From contig CM020511.1 of the NCBI GenBank assembly GCA_009823395.1, positions 13,479,501 through 13,543,500 on the forward strand: a stretch of 64,000 bases of DNA, given 5' to 3'. This document shows, piece by piece, positions 26,281 to 37,717 of the stretch; positions within the stretch are counted from its first letter, which is position 1, and every line of letters begins with the position of its first letter. The position numbers were made by a program, and so were the translations under genes. The notes beneath the pieces are model-generated. The model did no database searches and had not been told where the DNA came from. It saw only the letters and a program-made list of their open reading frames with translations. This DNA is from Thamnaconus septentrionalis (taxonomy: Eukaryota; Chordata; Actinopteri; Tetraodontiformes; Monacanthidae).

Positions 26281-27430
26281 GGACTCAGGGACCTCTCTGT
26301 TCCCGTGGCCTTCCGCACGGGTGCACGGCGCCCTCGCGGCATATGTGACACATTCGTTCCAATGTAGCCGGCAGAGATGGAAGTTATGACTTTTGGTGGG
26401 GCAAATAATATTACCCGGTATAATAAATGTAATATTTTGCCTTTTTTTTTTTCTTAAATAACTGTATAATGAGGCTTGCCCTCCAAGTGAAAGGAAATGT
26501 GGAATCATCAGGGGTTAGCCAGGGTCTTTGGCGGCGGATGAAACGGCAAGGATCACAGCGGTGTCAAAGGACGAGGCAAGTCTCAAAGTTTTGTTTGCCA
26601 CGTGTGTGTACAAACCCACTAAATCACGGCGCGCACGAACCCGGGCGAAGTGCTGGCACCGACGGGCTCGACTTTTATTGCCGCTCGCGGCCCTAATTGC
26701 AAAAATCGTCATCCAAAGTCAACTCCGCGATGGCGATTTTTGCCGTTGTTAAAAGTTGCTAGGTAACAGGTTAATCCCAAAAATAAATACGCTCCCCAAT
26801 AAAAGCTAATTGCCCGTGACAAATTTCCGCTTTTTTTTTTTTCTTACTCGGCTGCCGCGGCGGCATTTGAAACAGGAAATTGTTAAAGGAACCGAATTCG
26901 AAGTCCGGTAAACATTAAAAATGTGACAGTCGGAGTTTTTTCGCCTCTTCCGCCGGACAGGAAGTAGACGGGATCCGTGTTCTCTGAAGCTCACCTCACA
27001 CGCTAAACTAACCGTGGTGTAGTTTTTTTTTTTCCATTTTTAATTTTTTTTTCCATTCTTGGATAACAAACCGGCCCGAAATTTACGAGCCACTTGCCGC
27101 GGTGTCGTTGCCGTGGCTGGGCTTCATAACAGCAGGTGCAGCGGGATACGGGGAGACGTTTTTATCGCCGCCTATTATGCGGAACAGACAGGCGTTTCTG
27201 CGGCGGCCCCGGTGCACCAGTGTTTCCTCAGGGTGCCGTAAGTATTTTTTTTTTTTTTGGAGGGTTGAAGGGGGGGAGGGTTATTTTTATATTATTTAAC
27301 CCCGTGTTCCTCTTACCGGCTGGGCCTCTTCTGATGCATTGAGTTCCAATCCCAACACAAAGCCATTATCCGTTCATTTCATTTGAGAGGAGTACGGGTC
27401 GAGCGGCTCCGCTCCTTCCTCTCAGGATGT

Positions 27431-27458
27431 GACACACACACACACACACACACACACG
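27431..27458. repeat. (CA)n microsatellite
   Basis: Thirteen CA units. Confidence 0.9.
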
Positions 27459-29980
27459 GGTATTTTATGGCTTGAACCGAAACATACAAGCGCACCTTTA
27501 AACACATTACGGGCTCGGCGAAATACTTCATCTTACTGGTGCCCTGAGAGCCGTGGGCACAGGCATTATTATATGGGGCTCCAGAGCCAGCTGGTCAGGG
27601 CAAATCCACAAGGGCCTGCTATTTTCCACCCTCCCGCGCTCCCTGGCTCAGTGCTGCGCCATTCATTCAGTCCATTTTTTATACGTGCCTAGTAGCCGCG
27701 TTACTACCGGTTTCAAGGGGATATTAATCGGAAACAGGTCTTATTAAAGTATATTAAGAGCGGCCGAGCTGGATATAATGCGCGCAGTCAGGTTCCCAGA
27801 TGGGCCGTATTTGGGCCGCAGCTGACACTTCCAGGAGCGGAGCGGGTTTCAATCAGGTTCCGCGTGGGTTCCGGAGGGGTGGCGGGGGTTGTGGGGGTTA
27901 TTCACTCGAGTGTTGCATTGTGGGTAAGCAGGATTTTAAGCGGTTATGAGAGCGGCGGGGGGTAAACGGAGGGTCTCATTGTCCCGGAATGTTTATCTTC
28001 CCCCAGCCTTCATTCAGCGCCGGATTACGCGGAAGCAATCCCCCTGCCGGCACCCCCCGACTTGGAGGGTCTGCACAGGGGGGAAAAGTAAAGAAAAAAT
28101 AAAAAAAAAGGTTCATTTACCCTCCTAATAAGAAGCTGGGTTTAGAGGCTCTGAGGAGCCGCACGTGACAGGAAGTTGAGCCTCGGCCTGTGGGTGGCGT
28201 TGGGGGCGCCGCGAGGACCAACCAGAACCCACGATGCTACCCAGTCTCAGCGCCATGCCGTCATCATCCATTGCATGGAGCGTTTTACTGGGCCAGTGTG
28301 TGGGACGCCGAGACGTGTTTAATCAACTCTGCAGCTGCGGGGGAGGTCTCCGCCTCGTGTCAGTGCTTTCCGGTCTTAATTGTGTATACGTGCGTGTGTG
28401 CGTACGCGCTCACGCTCGTGTGCGTCAGCGGCTCGCGGAACCCTCGGTTCTGGAGCGTTAGCGGTCGAGAGCGATGAGTAATCCGTCAGCTGGGAGCCTG
28501 ACGCAGTCGTAGCTAAATGAGAGGTTACAGGCCGCATTGTTTGATTCTCGCTGCGACCCCCGGTCAGCGGCGCGAGGCTGACAGAGAGCGATCCTGGAGC
28601 CCCGGCCGGCGCCGAAGCGTTCTTGGGATATTCGTTTGTGAAATTCACCCCCCCCGGCTGAGTCATGAATCTGTGACGTTGCTTGTTTTTGCCAAGTCCG
28701 AAGCGAGGAGATCACCTAATTTGTTTTAGGTCGGTGGAGCCGTCGCGTTAGTTAAAAGTCGGGCATTTAGTCAATTTCACCGTTAAGTTAAGTTTGGGTC
28801 CATCACTCATTTTAATAATGGCTCCAGGAATAGCAGCGTCAGGCCACCGACTGCTGACTCTCCCGTATTTCTTTCCCATTTTAAAGCAAAGCGGCTGTCT
28901 GATCGAATGGCAGCAGACATTTATTTCACTGAGAGAGTGACATCTACCAACAGCCGATCTGATATGAGGGGTGATTTCATAGCAGGAAGTATGAGAACGC
29001 TGCCCCCGTCGTTATAAGCGGTCCTAGATGGATCTGGGCCACAAGTCATTTAAAAAGCTGGGGGGTTCCCAGGATACTTAAGCTTGATTTTCTCATTTTG
29101 TTATTTAAATAACTTACTGCATCACGCTGTGAGGTCATCTGGTAAAGCCTTACCCCGCGCCATCCAAGAAATCTCAGCGCACACAAATAGTTCGATTTTT
29201 GCCTGCCAAAATGCCACATTTTAGTGAACAAACATGAAATGGCTGAACATGGCAAACAAAATTTATACCGCAAAAATTCAGAAAAAAGGCTTGGCCATCT
29301 GGCACAGCTGTCACCGAGGGGGATTCCGCCCTCTTTCCAGCGGTTGAAACGGAGCATGAAATACGTTTTGCGTGCGCGCAACATTTTGCGACCGAGCTCC
29401 CGAGGACGTGGACGGTATGAGCGAGCCGCCTGTTGTTGACTGCTGACTCTAATTCCCTGCGTCTGGAACGCGGGCGGCGCAGCGCTCTGTAACGACCGAC
29501 AAACAACAGCAACATCCTGTGAATTCCTCGTCTTGGCCGCCCTGGCACTTTGGTTTTGTGCACTTTTAAGGCACTACTTGAAGATTTATAGAGCCGGTTT
29601 ACTGTACTTTTACCAACGAACAGGCCCCCTAATTGCTGCCTGCCTGCATTGTGTTGTGTGTGTGGGTACGGGCCTGATAAAATAAACCACACGGTGTGTA
29701 TGTGTGTGTGAGGAAGCTGAACAGGGCCTTCTGCTCTGCTTTACTATCTCCTTGTGTGGTTCCGCGGCAGCTCTGCCGGTATGGGGGCGTAGAACGGGCA
29801 TCCGTCTGAGAGCGCCATGGCGGCCCCCTGCAAGCCAGCCTGGGTGAGGGCGGGATCACAAGGCTCCAGACTGGCAGTCTGTACTTTTTTTTGCGAGCGT
29901 TAGCTGGTGCGCGATTTTCGGCTTGTAAAACGCACGTCTGTGCGTGGGGGTGCGGGGGGCACTCCGCGAGCACTCCTTCC

Positions 29981-30662
29981 CAGAGGTGGAGAGTAACGAA
30001 GTGCAAATACGTTGTTACTGTCCTTAAAGGAGATTTTTCAGGTATTTGCACACTACTTTAGTATTTCTTTTTCTGATGACCTTTTACCTTTAATTTGTAC
30101 ACAAATATCTGTACTTTCTACTCCCTGAATTGGAAAAAACAAGGTGGTTACTTTTATGTTTGAAGTGTTTAAAAGATGCAAATTCTGTTAAAAGTACTTA
30201 TTATTTCTCATTATCTATTACTATTATAGCTGTTGCTTGAAGTGGAGCCATTTGAGCTATGCTATTGTGTAATTGAATGTAAAAGTGGATCATGTTTTAA
30301 TGGAAGACTATTTTAGAGTAGCTCGGCTTTGGGGTCACGGTTCAGTTTTAAGTACAGAGAAAAATAAAAATGGAGAAAATAACATTGGTTATCGTAATTG
30401 AAATTGTAAACATCCAATAATGGCTCAATGGTCATAACTGTTACTGATTAAAGATTGATTTTGCCGCAGTTTAAAAAGTATAAAAAGTATATAAAGTATT
30501 TTTGCAAAATTATCAACAAATGTACTGTTTCATTACTAGCAAAAAAACAGTTATTTTTTAATTAAATACATTTTGGAACCTGTACTTTCTTTGTTTTACT
30601 TGAGTAAAGGAGTCAAATCAGTGCTTTTGCTTTTATGTGAGTAAAAACTTTTGACACCTCCG
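29981..30662. mobile_element. non-autonomous hAT element (Tol2-like ends), 682 bp, with 8 bp TSD
   Basis: The left end starts cagaggtggagagtaacg, and the right end finishes ..acttttgacacctccg, an imperfect inverted repeat of CAGAGGTG. The element is immediately flanked by the identical 8 bp ctccttcc on both sides (29973-29980 and 30663-30670). An 8 bp target duplication and CAGAGGTG-type termini are hallmarks of the hAT superfamily, including Tol2-like elements. The interior is AT-rich, with gtacttt/acttttac motifs typical of the subterminal regions of such elements, and no transposase is encoded. It must have been mobilised in trans. Confidence 0.85.
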
Positions 30663-30670
30663 CTCCTTCC

Positions 30671-32200
30671 TGCCCGCCCGTCTGAGCCAAATTAACACCT
30701 GATCTTTGGGGGCATTTCTAATTGTGAGGTGCAATCCAGCTCTGCTTAAAGCAACACAATGGTTCCGCGTACCGTGGCCATGGCTGGATGCCACACTTCC
30801 TCTCGCTGCAGTGGAGAACCAGCCAAGCACAGCAGAGCTAATCTGGACCTGGTGGGTGCTTGGACGGCCACCCTCGGACCACCCTTGGAAAGTGAAGTTG
30901 CCTCTGGAATTGTTGTTTATTAGAGACCAGGGGAGGATGTTACTTCCTCAACACCTCAGCAAATGGCCTCATTATTTCCTCTGACTTTTGCTCAAAAAAG
31001 GCATTTAAGGATATTGAAATTACTTAAAGGATTTATTTAAAGTACTGACGTTCATTCATCTGTATTTCACCGGAAGTGATGTCAAAAAATACGTGCAAAT
31101 GCTGATTATTTAGCAAACAGCCATGTATCTCTTCTTTTTTATATCTTTGACTTAACAGAGCCAACAAACAAACAAATATCTATTTTCAGCCACATTTCAT
31201 GCTGATAGATACGTCCTTTAAATGTTGCACATTGAGCCTTTCCTTGTTACTTTAAACTGTATCAAAGTGTCTGTTCTAAACTTTAACCCTAGTTATTTAA
31301 AAAAAAAAAACACACACCAAACAAACAGCAAAAAACAAACAGCTATCAAAACAATCAGATTATGTAATGCGTTTTCTCATCTGCCCCTAGGTCTGTTTAT
31401 TCAGACGTAGATGTCCACATGTTGGACAATGCCAAGTGTGGTAATAAATGTTTGCACTTTTAACTGATAAAGCAGGTCATGTTGACACTTTCATTTTTTG
31501 TAAATAGAGATTTTACCAAAGTCTAAAGCAATCGCCACAACCCCCTGCTTGACATGAACCGGTTTTAGATGTTTTGTCAGAATATACAGGTAAATATCAG
31601 ATTATTATGAAACAACATGTTAATTTTAATTAATGTAACATTATTTACAAGTCAGTATTTCTTCCGTTATTATTTCAGATTCTTTACTGTCTCGTGTCTT
31701 CATGTCTTCACTTCCTGTTTTATATTTTAATCATTTCCTTCCTCTCATGTCTGACCCTGACTTCCTTTTTGTGTGCACACCTGTGTGATTGGTCTTTGAC
31801 GCCTTGATTGTCTTCACCTGTCGCCCATTACCTTGTGTGTATATATAGTCTGTGTTTCTCTCTGGTCAGTTTGGGCTTTCCAGGTCATGTTTGCCAAGAT
31901 GATTGTGTCAAGTGATGCCCAGGTTTAGGTTTGCCCATGAGGGTGAACAAGTACACTAGGTGATTTTTTCAAAGTAATTGAAGACTAAGAAATTCCACTG
32001 ATCAATGACACATTTCGTCAGTAGCATTAAGGGAATTTTATTTTCAGCTGAAGTCTTGATTCAAACAGGTTTGAGGGATCATGAAGTTCCATGCCCAGGC
32101 CAAACCACAAGTATATTTAAAATGACTGGCTGAAATATTCAGCAAAGGTAAAAAAAATATGACACTTGACTTTGAGTAAATACACGTTGGTACTTATAAC
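30671..32200. other. intergenic, possible old repeat at 31.68-31.93 kb
   Basis: No gene is recognised. The part 31680-31930 (gtgtcttcatgtcttcac, ttgattgtcttcacctgtcg, tgtatatatagtctgtg) has the look of a common teleost interspersed repeat or LTR fragment, but no boundaries were found. This call is weak. Confidence 0.4.
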
Positions 32201-32204
32201 CACC

Positions 32205-32340
32205 TCTTCTTCACTGCCTCATCTCTGACAGCACCTACAGCTGCTCGAGCTGCTGTCAGGAATCTGCTTGTGTCACTCACTGAAGGATGCTTGGAATTAA
32301 AGTGGGAAATTCCTCCTCACTGTCAGTCAGGACTTTTCTA
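32205..32340 (-). promoter_or_regulatory. orphan hepcidin promoter fragment (minus orientation)
   Basis: On the minus strand this reads ggaatttcccac, attccaagcatcc, attcctgacagcagctc, then taggtgctgtcag and gatgaggc. The order and spacing match the region just upstream of TATA in the canonical hepcidin genes (for example 63448-63550). It contains a kappa-B-like ggaatttccc (32304-32313). No TATAAATA or hepcidin exon 1 follows at lower coordinates, so this is the remnant of a lost hepcidin gene beyond the present left edge of the cluster. Confidence 0.7.
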
Positions 32341-32740
32341 GTTTGTGTTTTGTGTTTTTTGTATTCCAATTATAGTCAAGTTATTAATGGAAGAAACTTA
32401 TATATTCAAACGAGTTTTTACAGTCCTCACTTGGAAAACAATATTTTCAAATCTTGATGAAACAAACTGTGCACATATGAATGTCATGTTGGAATTTTAA
32501 AAACATTTATCCTTACCAATATGTTGATTGAGTGCATTTAAAAAAAAAAACGTGCTAAAATTTCTGAGACCATTTGTCTTTATTTGCTGAAGCATGTGAA
32601 ACATGAGGGAGAAACAGATTACAGTTAATCTGTAAGACAACACAAGATAGAAGCACCCACAAATATCCAGAAGACCAATTTAAGAAACTGCATTTTAGAG
32701 GGAAATCATAGCTGGATAGATGAATTTGGTGCAGGAACAA

Positions 32741-33179
32741 TCACTGCTTGCAGCAGGATGAACACCCATTGTTGTTGGGAGTGCAGATAAATTTATTCCC
32801 AGCGAAGAAAGTGACTAGTTTGCCACCTTTGTTCCCTTGTATCTGTGTGAAGGACATGAAGAGACATGAGCAAGGGATTCATCTGCAGCATCACCTCTCA
32901 ATCTTTGGAGGTGTGACTTCATGAAGTGAAGTGAAGTGAACAAACCTTGTAGGCTACATTCTCAGCAGCTGGAGCCACAAAGCCGGCTGGCACATCATTA
33001 TTCTTCCACTGTCAAGGAATCGGTTGATCAATTCAGCGACAAGAAGAGTGCAGCCGATGAGTGAATGAAATGAGTGCAAGTCAAGTTCTTACCTCAGAGG
33101 GAGAGCTAGCAGAGCTCTCCTGGATACAGATGATGGTGAGCACGACGGCCACGGCAACAGCAACGCTGAAGGTCTTCAT
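32741..33179 (-). CDS. hamp: divergent hepcidin-like peptide with only four cysteines
   Basis: Three exons: 33093-33179, 32946-33008 and 32741-32842, all phase 0 with GT-AG borders, 83 residues. Exon 1 is the invariant hepcidin signal (MKTFSVAVAVAVVLTIICIQ, then ESSASSPSE). Exon 2 encodes a short 21-residue propeptide (WKNNDVP..). Exon 3 encodes a 33-residue peptide ending CTPNNNGCSSCCKQ, spacing C-x6-C-x2-CC. Relative to its 10-Cys paralogues it keeps KLV and the last four cysteines, while the block CHCRYCCNCC is replaced by TFFAGNKFIC. No RX(K/R)R site is present. Intron and 3' flank are conserved with the other copies. A polyA signal is at 32579-32584 (minus). Four-cysteine hepcidins have been described in some cold-water fishes, but whether this one folds or is decaying is unknown. 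The frame is intact. Confidence 0.82.
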
Positions 33180-33300
33180 GTTTGGAGGCTGGACGACTTC
33201 CACTGCTTCAATCCTCTGACTCTTCTGGTGACTCTTGTCAGCTCCTCGGACTTCTCCTGTCTGATTCTCAAGAGCTGTATTTATACCCACTTGGCCTCAT
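33180..33300 (-). promoter_or_regulatory. core promoter and 5' UTR of the 4-Cys hepcidin-like gene
   Basis: TATAAATA on the minus strand at 33278-33285, about 100 bp upstream of the ATG, preceded by gatgaggccaagtgggta as in the canonical genes. The 5' UTR shares the agagtcagaggattgaagc block with all paralogues. Confidence 0.8.
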
Positions 33301-33951
33301 CACTGCCAGCAAAATGTGTATTTAGAAACCTCATCATGTGACCTGTTTATCAATTTAATAAAATTTGGGTAAATAATAAAATCATTGCATAAATTTTGCC
33401 TTTCTTTTTTTTAACCAAGGTCAATACAGTTTTTTGTTGTCTTAGTAAATATAAAAAGTCGAATGTGTTTAAAAAGCATAATGCTTTCTAAACATTGGCG
33501 TGAATGTCTGTTATCTGATGTCGCACTTGATCTCAACTCTACACTACACCAGATGTGATGCTAGAACATACATGTAAATGTTGATGATTAGCAAATCAAA
33601 ACCCAACAGTCATTTATTTTTAGGGGCTCAAAAGGGCAAGAGAAAACAAATATCTATTTTCTGTCCCATTTTATTCCAAAAAAAGCCCTTTAAATGTTAT
33701 AAATTGGGAATTTAGACTACATTAAACAAGCTTAATTCTTGGACAGTCACAATGTTAAAACAGGACACATTTGTCACCCAAATCTAAAATGTAATCCAAC
33801 TCACAAAAGCAAAAGCAAATATTGAAATTATATTTAAAAATAATTTCCATGTTTTAATAATTTATGCAGTTTTTTTTTTTTACATCTACCTCCGGCTCAA
33901 TTTAGTTGACTCTGTCAATATGTTACAACAAACTGTCACTTTTAACTCAAA

Positions 33952-33953
<2 letters not shown>

Positions 33954-33996
<43 letters not shown>
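33954..33996. repeat. (TG)n microsatellite
   Basis: Twenty-one TG units between two hepcidin genes. Confidence 0.95.
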
Positions 33997-33999
<3 letters not shown>

Positions 34000-34559
34000 A
34001 TTTGTCTTTTGCACTCCTGCAAAAAAAGATGACATATGTTTTGATCAAAATATCAAAATATGATCAACATCTCTTATTCTACCAGGTGCAGTAACTTGAA
34101 TATGTTGGAACTGCACACTTAAAAAGTTTATGTCAATTTGGATATTGATTTTATTGTGAGGCCAGCTGAAAACTACTTTTTTTTAACACTTTACTTGAAA
34201 TGGTGTGTGTCATGACAGGCCTTATTCACACCCAAGTCTTACCTCTTTTTTGTATTCCTTTCAATAAAATCACAATAATTTGGTCTTGCCAATACAAATG
34301 TTCATGTGGATAGTTACATGGTAGAATGTATGGGTTTGTAAAGTTTACATAAAATAAAAAAAAAAAAACAATTAAATCCATCAGAGAATTTATCTTTATT
34401 TGCTGAAGCATGAGCAAAAAAACAGTAACAACAGAAATCACACTTAATCTGTAACACACCACAATACAGAAGCATCCTCAAATATTCACAACCACATTTG
34501 AAAACATTGCATTTTAGAGTGAAATCAAAACTGGACATATGAACTTGGTGCAGGAACAA

Positions 34560-35065
34560 TCACAAACGGCACTTGCAGCAGACTCCACATGAACTCTTGA
34601 AGGAGCAACAGTTGCAGCAATAGCGGCAGTGACAGACAAGGTTCGCTTTGGCTCCTTTGCTCTCTGGCAGCTGTGTGAAAGACAAGAGACATGAGCAAGG
34701 TGTTGATCTGCAGCATCACCTCTCAATCTGTTGCTCCTCTCTGCTTCTACCCAGTGTGTGGAGGCATTATGGACATAAAAACTGCTGTGTGTCTTCTTTG
34801 AGTCAAGCAAACAAACCTTGGTTCCGGCCTCTGACGCTGCTTCACCCACAACATCTGGATCCTCAAAGTCCACAGGCACGTTGATTTCTGGCATCTGTAA
34901 ATCATCCGGTTGATCAATCCAGTGACAAGAATCGTGAAGCTGATGAGAGAATGAAATGAGTGCAGGTCAAGTTCTTACTTCAGGTGGAGGACCAGCAGAG
35001 CTCTCCTGGATACAGATGATGGTGAGCACGACGGCCACGGCAACAGCAACACTGAAGGTCTTCAT
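34560..35065 (-). CDS. hamp: 10-cysteine hepcidin-like peptide, unit A
   Basis: Exons 34979-35065, 34817-34894 and 34560-34670 encode 91 residues. The signal peptide is the cluster-wide one followed by SSAGPPPE. The propeptide exon is 26 residues starting MPEINVPVDFEDPDVVGEAA. The mature exon is LPESKGAKANLV then CHCRYCCNCC and SFKSSCGVCCKCRL. The canonical eight-Cys hepcidin core C-x2-CC-x-CC-x5-C-x2-CC is present, with one extra Cys two residues before and one two residues after it, suggesting a fifth disulphide that closes the ends. No RX(K/R)R furin site is present; a basic SKGAKA stretch precedes the core. Hepcidins are liver peptides that regulate iron through ferroportin or act as antimicrobials. 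The N-terminus here is not QSHLS-like, so an antimicrobial role is more likely (inference). A polyA signal is at 34395-34400. Confidence 0.9.
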
Positions 35066-35862
35066 GTTGGAGACTGGACGACTTCCACTGCTTCAATCCT
35101 CTGACTCTTCTGGTGACTCTTGTCAGCTCCTTGGACTTCTCCTGTCTGATGCTGGACTGGAGCTCATGTGTTGGTATTTATAGCTACTTGGCCTCATCAC
35201 TGACACACCTAACAGGGGCTTGTTTAATCATTGACATTTTTATTCACATATTATTACTGTTGATAAAACTAACAGTGACCGGTTCCCGAAATATTTAATA
35301 TTCACGTTTTATGACTTTGTTGTCCAAAAAATAATAATAATTAACATTCAATCAGGTGCTAAGCATTTTGTTGTGCGACCAGGAAGAACTCTTATTGTTT
35401 ACTTAGTTGCCATAAACATCATTCCAGGAAAACAAAGCAACCCAACCCTGATCTGACAACATAAATGCAATAAATAATTAAGAAAATATATTGAGACCTT
35501 TTATGACTTTATTTCTGAGAGCACATGACCTATTTCTGAGAGCACATGACCTAAATGCAAGTGTCATGTTTTTATCTAGTTTGTTGAAAATGGTTTTAAG
35601 CATCAACGGGTGCATGTTTATGACTTTGCTATCCTACAATGGAAATGTTTGTTATGGACTGTAAATCTTTAAATCTCTTGTGGTGCACTACTTGAAAGTG
35701 GCATCCAAAATGTTACAAGTGGAGCCGTTATGAATTACCTATTTATTATAGCTAGATCAGTGTCAGAAAAAAGATGGATTTTGGATTTTTCTGATTGAGC
35801 TCAACAGTTAGGCAGGGATGGAGTTCAAATTGGCAATTTCCAGCAGTCAGGTACTGAACAAG
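34979..35862. repeat. inverted-repeat arm 1, unit A (promoter and exon 1 of the minus gene)
   Basis: Nearly identical, by eye, to the reverse complement of 37718-38601. It carries exon 1, the promoter and about 0.7 kb of upstream DNA, including a doubled gagcacatgacctatttct block. It ends at gtactgaacaag. Confidence 0.88.
35066..35190 (-). promoter_or_regulatory. core promoter of the unit A 10-Cys hepcidin
   Basis: TATAAATA (minus) at 35175-35182, followed by the common gagctccagtccagcatcag leader. Upstream reads gatgaggccaagtagc as in the paired 11-Cys gene. No kappa-B-like motif was seen near it. Confidence 0.8.
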
Positions 35863-36029
35863 AAGGGTTTTCAGGACCAGTTACACTTTAATACAGGGGA
35901 GAACATCATCCCTACCCCAAAGGAAGAAGCCTGGGATGAGTTTGGTGAAGTGGTACAGGGTTGATCTCAATGACAGGCAGAGTGTGAAGGAGATGCTTCT
36001 CCAGGCAAAAACTGGGATGAAAAACATTA

Positions 36030-36330
36030 ATGCGCCTATTCATACTCACACAGCTAAAGCCAATTCAGTTCCCAATCTGCCACACTTGCATTCTTTTTTT
36101 TTTACTGTGGGAGCAATTGAGATTACATGGAGAGAACCCACACAGTCACATGGAGAACTTGCAAACTCCACACAGAAGGGCCCCAGTCCCAGGAAATCCC
36201 ACCCTCGACCCTCTCGTCTGGAAGGCGACAGAGCTAACCACTCCTGCTCAAATCAGAATCAACCAAGTCTTGACACGACTCACATGTGGCCAGCAATTGG
36301 AAGATAAAAAACACCTCTAAGCCACATATG
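36030..36330 (+). repeat. SINE-like teleost interspersed repeat (truncated), unit A
   Basis: Contains gcaaactccacacagaa and ggccccagtcccaggaaat, a very common teleost repeat wording. The 5' part, with ccatccatccatcc and gcagggtacaccctaagc, is present in units B and C but deleted here. Confidence 0.7.
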
Positions 36331-36888
36331 GGTCACGTGAACACCCAGGGGAAAAATGCCTTATCGAAGAAAAGATTGGTTTATATCTAACCAAATGGTT
36401 TGCTTAGTAGTAAATCATGACACTCTTTGATACCTGTGTTTTAAGTGCTGTAAATCTTTGACCACGACCTTAATAAAAAATAAAACATGGTCCCATCAAA
36501 ACAAAGAAGATAAAGAGATTGGAAAATAAATGTGTTTGACATCACAACACTGCAGAATATTAAACATTTTAAAACTGTCAATTTATTAAAAATAGTCTTT
36601 TGACTGGTGTATAAAATCTTTTCTGCTTAACAACTGATCAGCCCAAGTACATAAGATGGTACAGAGTGAAGATGAATAAACTCCAGAGATGCAGACAGTG
36701 GTACAACAATAAAACATGGAAAATCTGGATCAGAGCGTATGATGACTGTAACTACGACTGACTATCAGGACATGTTTTTTTTTTTAAGTGAGGAAGCTGA
36801 AACTTTCTTTAATTGAGCATGAAAACTTTCTTTTAGTAGTCTAATTGTAATAAGAGGCTTTATTAGAATGGGATTCAATGGGATACCT

Positions 36889-37600
36889 GGATTCACTCAA
36901 CCAACACGCAATTACTATCCATCATATTTAGATGAAACTCTTAAAATAAATGAGAAAAAACAAACAAACAACAACAAAAAAAGCTGGTTGTCAGCTACCC
37001 AACGTGTTTCTGGAGGAGGTCAAACATTATTATTTGAAGACATTTGTGCACATTTTCTGGCTATGCTATTCAACAAAATAAAAAATGGACAATAATTAAT
37101 TGTTTCTGATGTGTTTTCATGCTCTCTGTTTTCATATGAGTTTTGTTCCAAATTCACACTTACAGTTATACTGCACTAGTGTGTAAGACAATATTTGCAA
37201 TTGCAAAAGGTGGAACATTGACAATTCTACCTGTCCAGTAATCATGGGGGCCACAGAGGATTCCATTATTAAACATGAATGCTTAACAGGCTTTATGGGA
37301 AGTGGTCCAAAACCATTTTTTAGTCAATTGACACCATACACCTGTTAATGCTTCATAGCATTTTCCACTAAATCGTTAACTAGATAATAACTTGACGCTT
37401 TGTGGATTAAGTCCAGATGCTTTCAGAAATAAAGTCATAAAACGTGTCAATATATTTTCTGAATTATTTATTATTTTTATGTTGTCAAATGAGGGTTGGG
37501 TCACTTTGTTTTTTCCTGGAGTGATATTTATGGTTTCTCAGTAAACAATAACAGTCCTTCCTGGTCACACAACAAAATGCATAACACGTGATTGAATGTT
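36889..37600 (+). pseudogene. ghost of a lost canonical hepcidin gene: 3' flank only, unit A
   Basis: From ggattcactcaacc onward this matches the 3' flank of the canonical gene at 59434-59903 (59923 onward): tactatccatcat, gtgtgtaagacaatatttgc, cataaca/cacgtga. The coding exons that should precede it are absent. Unit C keeps the gene between the minus and plus copies, so units A and B must have lost it. Only flank remains, so there is no reading frame to score. Confidence 0.7.
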
Positions 37601-37601
37601 A

Positions 37602-37717
37602 ATTATTTTGGGGGGATTTCCTTCTCTCTTCCCAGCATCCCAGCAGTATGTGATGCAGGCAGGTTCCTGACAGCAACTTCTGTACTTGTAGATGCTGTCA
37701 GTGATGAGGCCAAGTGG
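37602..37717 (+). promoter_or_regulatory. orphan hepcidin promoter, cut before TATA, unit A
   Basis: ggggatttcc (37612-37621, a kappa-B consensus), cccagcatcccagcagtatg, gcaggttcctgacagcaact and gatgaggccaagtgg match the promoter at 63441-63553. At 37718 the expected tataaata is replaced by the end of the inverted-repeat arm. This is a recombination junction inside a hepcidin promoter. Confidence 0.75.

Larger units (their letters stand above)
22367..29972. other. intergenic region, no gene recognised
   Basis: Reading both strands gives no exon I can assign. The part from about 26.2 to 29.9 kb is GC- and CpG-richer than its surroundings and could be regulatory or hold a non-coding first exon, but no splice-linked open frame supports that. 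Repeats in this stretch are listed separately. Confidence 0.6.

Noticed and set aside
26118..29692. CpG-rich interval as a protein-coding gene or first exon
   Set aside because: No start, splice pair or family resemblance that holds across exons. Kept only as a possible regulatory region.
34560..34894. Continuous frames through exon 2, intron 2 and exon 3 of the 10-Cys hepcidins (126-151 codons)
   Set aside because: The intron has a proper gtttgt donor and a cacacag acceptor. Spliced products match hepcidin in frame, while the read-through frame puts the mature exon out of frame.
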